Shown: positions 21,669 through 24,911 of the stretch, piece after piece
Numbering within the stretch: position 1 is the first letter of the stretch
Layout: each line of letters begins with the position of its first letter
NCBI GenBank assembly: GCA_964411425.1
Contig: CAYPKW010000033.1
Location: forward strand, 1-24,911
Direction: 5' to 3'
Origin: CAYPKW01 sp964411425
GTDB lineage: Bacteria; Pseudomonadota; Alphaproteobacteria; Dongiales; Dongiaceae
Length of the DNA stretch: 24,911 nt
Program-made: the position numbers and the translations under genes
Notes under the pieces: generated by a model
Told to the model about the DNA's origin: nothing
What the model saw: the letters and a program-made list of their open reading frames with translations, nothing else
Databases searched by the model: none

Positions 21669-22808
21669 AGCGCCGTCCAGTCCCGACGGCCATCGGCTGG
21701 CGGCGATTCGCTGGAGCCGCAAGCCGCGGCCCAGTTCGGAGCGTCCGAAGGCGAGCACCCGGTCGGTGTAGTGCTGGCAGAAGTGCAAGGCGAGAAAGCG
21801 ATCCAGCGAAGGCACCGGGCCGGGAAAGAAATGCGCCCGGTAGCGTTCGATCCATTCGAGACGACGGGCCGCGAACAGCGCTTCGAAGCTGAGCACGCGG
21901 GGATCGCGATAACCCTCCTCCAATACGTAACGCGCGAAGTCGAGACCGGACAGCCCGTGACTGTCGCAGAACTCCCAGTCGATCGCGACCATCCGGCCGG
22001 AAAGGTCGACCAAAAGATTATCGGGCCGGAAGTCGCCGTGGAACACCGCCGCCGGCAGTTCCTCGGCCCCCTCGACGCGCTGGAGCAGCGCTAGGATCGG
22101 CGCCCAATGCGCCGGCGCATCGCCTGCCGCGGCGATGCGCTGGCTGAGACGCTCCGCCAGCGCCCTGAGCGATACGGTGCGCCCGACGAGCCGCAACTGG
22201 TCGAGCCAGCGGACGATAGCCTCGAAGTCGCCGGCCCAATTCTCGGCGCGCCGCGCGCCGGCGATGAACTCCTGCGCAACCGCCGCCGGGCCGGAGCCGT
22301 CGTCGAACTGCCATCCCGCCCCCAGCGGGCGCGGCGACAGCCTGAGGCCGCGCCGATGCAGCTCGCCGAGCAGCCCCATCTCGCGCACCAGTCCCTTGGC
22401 CGTCGCGGGCTGCTGCGCCGCCTTGATGACGCCGATCGGCTCGCCGCCGGTGCGCTCGATGCAGAACAGGATGAACTTCGAGGACGAGTTCTGCAGGATC
22501 ACCGCCACGTCCTTGGCGCCGCCGATCATGCGCCAGGGTGCCTCCGGCGGGATCTCCACCCCGATGATGCGCGGCGCCGGGCCAGGATCGGGCGCCAATT
22601 CGTGACGGTAGCCGATCTGGTCGAGAACCCGGCGCCCGAGCCGGGCATCCTCGGGATAGAGCAGCCAATTCTTCTTCGCTTCCGGGAACGGGAACGCGAG
22701 CCAATAGCGCGATCGCGGCGCCAAGGCGGGCGGGTCCCGGGACACGGAACTGCCCGGCGGCAGGACAGAACGGATCTGCCCCAGGGCGCCGGCCAAGATT
22801 TTATCCAT
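21645..22808 (-). CDS. APH-fold phosphotransferase (aminoglycoside/choline kinase-like)
   Basis: The 387-residue protein has the kinase catalytic loop FHGDFRPDNLLVD, with the predicted catalytic Asp at residue 259, and the metal-binding MVAIDWEF, both typical of the APH/choline kinase family. FILFCIERTGGEPIGVIKAA (about 115-134) resembles the nucleotide-binding beta-strands with the ATP-contacting Lys. The natural substrate is unknown; the family phosphorylates small molecules, and no antibiotic-resistance role is supported. The ATG at 22808 has GGAGG 8 nt upstream, so the upstream GTG at 22823 is rejected. It starts 24 nt after the propionyl-CoA synthetase stop, as a second gene in that unit. 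The last codons (QSKIVSD) and TGA come from the repeat. Confidence 0.85.
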   Translation of the reverse strand: MDKILAGALGQIRSVLPPGSSVSRDPPALAPRSRYWLAFPFPEAKKNWLLYPEDARLGRRVLDQIGYRHELAPDPGPAPRIIGVEIPPEAPWRMIGGAKDVAVILQNSSSKFILFCIERTGGEPIGVIKAAQQPATAKGLVREMGLLGELHRRGLRLSPRPLGAGWQFDDGSGPAAVAQEFIAGARRAENWAGDFEAIVRWLDQLRLVGRTVSLRALAERLSQRIAAAGDAPAHWAPILALLQRVEGAEELPAAVFHGDFRPDNLLVDLSGRMVAIDWEFCDSHGLSGLDFARYVLEEGYRDPRVLSFEALFAARRLEWIERYRAHFFPGPVPSLDRFLALHFCQHYTDRVLAFGRSELGRGLRLQRIAASRWPSGLDGAQSKIVSD

Positions 22809-22832
22809 GCCGTACCCCTCCACGCCGCGCGA

Positions 22833-24737
22833 TCACCGAGGTGCCTTGGCGTAACCGATGCCGCGCAACGCCTCCGCGATCTCGGCCAGTATCGCCGGTT
22901 CGTCGATGGTGGCCGGCACCTTGTGGTCTTCGCCGTCCGCGATCTTCTGCATGGTGCCGCGCAGGATCTTGCCGGAGCGCGTCTTGGGCAGCCGCTTCAC
23001 CACCGTCGCCGACTTGAAGGCGGCCACCGGGCCGATGCGCTCGCGCACCATTCGCACCACGTCCCGCACCACCGCGGCATGCGCCGTGCCCGCCCCCGCC
23101 TTGAGCACGAGGAATCCCAGAGGCACCTGGCCCTTGATCTCGTCGGCCACGCCGATCACCGCGCACTCGGCCACGTCCGGGTGGGCGGCCAGCACCTCCT
23201 CCATCGCGCCGGTGGACAGGCGATGGCCCGCCACGTTGATGATGTCGTCGGTGCGCGACATGACGTAGAGGTAGCCGTCCTCGTCGAGGTAACCGGCGTC
23301 CCCGGTCTGATAGAAGCCGGGAAACGCCTCGAGGTAGGAGGCCCGGTAGCGCTCATCGGCGTTCCACAGCGTCGGCAGCGTGCCGGGCGGCAGCGGCAGC
23401 TTGCAGACGATGGCGCCTATCTCGCCGCGCTTCGCCTCGCGGCCCGCGCCATCGACGACGCGCACGTCCCAGCCGGGCACCGGCTTGGTGGGCGAGCCGT
23501 GCTTCACCGGCAGCGGCTCGATGCCGATGCAATTGGCCGCCATCGGCCAGCCCGATTCGGTCTGCCACCAGTGGTCGATCACCGGCACCCCGAGGTGGCT
23601 CTCGGCCCATTGCAGCGTCGGCGGATCGGATCGCTCGCCGGCTAGAAACAGGGTGCGGAAGCGCGACAGGTCGTAGCGCCGGATGAGGCGGCCGTCCGGG
23701 TCCTCGCGCTTGATGGCGCGGAACGCCGTGGGCGCGGTGAACAGGACCGCGACGCCGTGCTCCGAGATCACCCGCCAGAAGGCGCCGGCGTCGGGCGTGC
23801 CGACCGGCTTGCCCTCGAACAGGATGCTGGTGCAGCCGGCGAAGAGCGGCGCGTACACGATGTAGGAATGACCGACCACCCAGCCCACGTCCGAGGCCGC
23901 CCAAAACACCTCGCCCGGCGCCACGCCGTAGACGTTCTTCATCGACCAGTTGAGCGCCACCGCGTGCCCGCCGTTGTCGCGCACGATGCCCTTGGGCTGG
24001 CCGGTGGTGCCGGAGGTGTAGAGAATATAGAGCGGGTCGGTGGCGGCGACGGGAACGCAGTCCGCCGGCTTGGCGCCGTCGAGCGCCGTCGCCCAATCGA
24101 TGTCGCGCGGCGCGCTGAGCGAGCAGGGCTGCATCGCCCGCTGCAGAACGATGCAGCGCTCCGGCTTGTGGCGCGCCATGTCGATGGCGGCGTCGAGCAG
24201 CGGCTTATAGGAGACGATGCGGCCCGGCTCGACGCCGCACGAGGCCGACACCACGAGCCGCGGCGTGGCGTCGTCGATGCGGCTGGCGAGCTCGTTGGCG
24301 GCGAAGCCCCCGAACACCACGGAATGCACCGCCCCGATGCGCGCGCAGGCGAGCATGGCGATAACCGCCTCGGGCACCATCGGCATGTAGATGAGCACGC
24401 GGTCGCCCTTGGCGACTCCCTCAGCCGCCAACGCGCCGGCGAACAGCGCCACCGCGTCGCGCAGCTCGCCGAACGTGAAGCGGCACACCGTGCCGGTGAC
24501 TGGGCTGTCGTAAATGAGCGCGGTCTGCCCGGCGCGCCCGCGTTCGCAGTGCCGGTCGAGGGCATTGTAGCAGGTGTTCAGCACGCCGCCGGTGAACCAG
24601 CGATAGAACGGCGGATTGCGGTCGTCCAGCACGCGCTCCCAGCGCCCGAGCCAGTCGATGCCGGCGGCGGCCTCGGCCCAGAAACGGTGCGGGTCGGCAA
24701 GCGAGTTCGCGTGCGCTTCCTGATAACGGCCGGTCAT
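22833..24737 (-). CDS. prpE: Propionyl-CoA synthetase (acyl-CoA synthetase family)
   Basis: The 634-residue enzyme is an AMP-forming acyl-CoA synthetase of the acetyl/propionyl type. ILYTSGTTGQPKGIVRDNGG is the P-loop, DVGWVVGHSYIVYAPL and PVIDHWWQTESGWPM are typical of PrpE, and the C-domain has YQTGDAGYLDEDGYLYVMSR and PKTRSGKILRG, whose Lys at residue 590 is the usual acetylation-regulated Lys. YNALDRHCERGRAGQTALIYDSPVTG near the N-terminus also points to PrpE over AcsA. It activates propionate, and possibly acetate, to the CoA ester. AAGGA lies 7 nt before the ATG. Palindrome A of the repeat copy 2 ends 22 nt upstream of the start, so the promoter must overlap or precede it. Confidence 0.9.
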   Translation of the reverse strand: MTGRYQEAHANSLADPHRFWAEAAAGIDWLGRWERVLDDRNPPFYRWFTGGVLNTCYNALDRHCERGRAGQTALIYDSPVTGTVCRFTFGELRDAVALFAGALAAEGVAKGDRVLIYMPMVPEAVIAMLACARIGAVHSVVFGGFAANELASRIDDATPRLVVSASCGVEPGRIVSYKPLLDAAIDMARHKPERCIVLQRAMQPCSLSAPRDIDWATALDGAKPADCVPVAATDPLYILYTSGTTGQPKGIVRDNGGHAVALNWSMKNVYGVAPGEVFWAASDVGWVVGHSYIVYAPLFAGCTSILFEGKPVGTPDAGAFWRVISEHGVAVLFTAPTAFRAIKREDPDGRLIRRYDLSRFRTLFLAGERSDPPTLQWAESHLGVPVIDHWWQTESGWPMAANCIGIEPLPVKHGSPTKPVPGWDVRVVDGAGREAKRGEIGAIVCKLPLPPGTLPTLWNADERYRASYLEAFPGFYQTGDAGYLDEDGYLYVMSRTDDIINVAGHRLSTGAMEEVLAAHPDVAECAVIGVADEIKGQVPLGFLVLKAGAGTAHAAVVRDVVRMVRERIGPVAAFKSATVVKRLPKTRSGKILRGTMQKIADGEDHKVPATIDEPAILAEIAEALRGIGYAKAPR

Positions 24738-24754
24738 CCCCCGTTCCTTCTGGT

Positions 24755-24893
24755 CCGACTAGAGCCTGATCGCTTCGCATTGAAGCACGACGTGCTTCAA
24801 TGCGAAGCGATCAGGCTCTACATGTTAGATGCCGAGCAAGATTCACGTATCAGATCGGATCATTCCGATTCAATCTGAAACGATCTTGCTCTA
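24755..24893. repeat. Double-hairpin intergenic repeat, copy 2
   Basis: Hairpin A is a perfect 30-bp inverted repeat (24760-24789 and 24791-24820) with a single A at its centre. Hairpin B (24834-24892) is imperfect: its left arm has several changes relative to the right arm, which is nearly identical to the copy 1 arm (CAATCTGAAACGATCTTGCT). CTAG occurs at both outer edges (24759-24762 and 24891-24894), which could be a target duplication but is itself palindromic. It lies in the prpE leader/promoter region. Confidence 0.85.
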
Positions 24894-24911
24894 GGGTCGC
24901 TATCGAACGCG

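Overview
The window is GC-rich chromosomal DNA from an alphaproteobacterium, most likely a Rhodospirillales-like lineage (rank below class is inference). The evidence is the marker content: RcdA (DUF1465) and TrcR (DUF1013) cell-cycle regulators, DUF1192, a zinc-ligand-free L31, the NDUFA12 complex I accessory subunit, and the neighbourhood aroQ-accB-accC-aat next to DUF2155, mlaD and NDUFA12, an order I recall as typical of this class. Gene density is high and most genes look like ordinary chromosomal core.

Layout. 54-2110 (+): an SDR reductase and an FAD-dependent amine oxidase-like enzyme, probably one operon. 2199-5102 (+): aroQ, accB, accC and aat, linking shikimate synthesis, the biotin half of acetyl-CoA carboxylase and N-end-rule tagging. 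5039-6524 (-): NDUFA12, mlaD, a 75-residue conserved-looking small protein and DUF2155; the DUF2155 gene overlaps the aat 3' end by 64 bp on the opposite strand. 6628-14248 (-): a 1788-residue FecR-plus-RTX protein followed 10 nt later by a CHASE2 adenylate/guanylate cyclase. This is the most unusual part of the window: a probably secreted, calcium-binding repeat protein paired with a membrane cyclase that has an extracytoplasmic sensor domain.

14478-16822: an EamA-type transporter and rpmE (+), rcdA (-), and an hsp20 gene (+) whose leader folds as a ROSE-type RNA thermometer with the Shine-Dalgarno (SD) sequence in the last hairpin. 16868-18966 (-): an O-acetylhomoserine sulfhydrylase-type PLP enzyme followed by an alpha/beta hydrolase; the leader upstream contains two hairpins and an intrinsic terminator, suggesting attenuation or a small RNA. 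19294-19388 is a nested palindromic intergenic repeat. 19439-21507: DUF1192 (-), a zeta-crystallin-like quinone reductase (+) and trcR (+).

21645-24737 (-): a propionyl-CoA synthetase gene and an APH-fold kinase gene, bracketed by two same-orientation copies of a roughly 140-bp double-hairpin repeat (21525-21668 and 24755-24893). The repeat shows compensatory base changes between copies, is rich in GANTC sites in copy 1, and supplies the last codons and stop of the kinase gene. No tRNA, rRNA, CRISPR, transposase or phage gene was seen.
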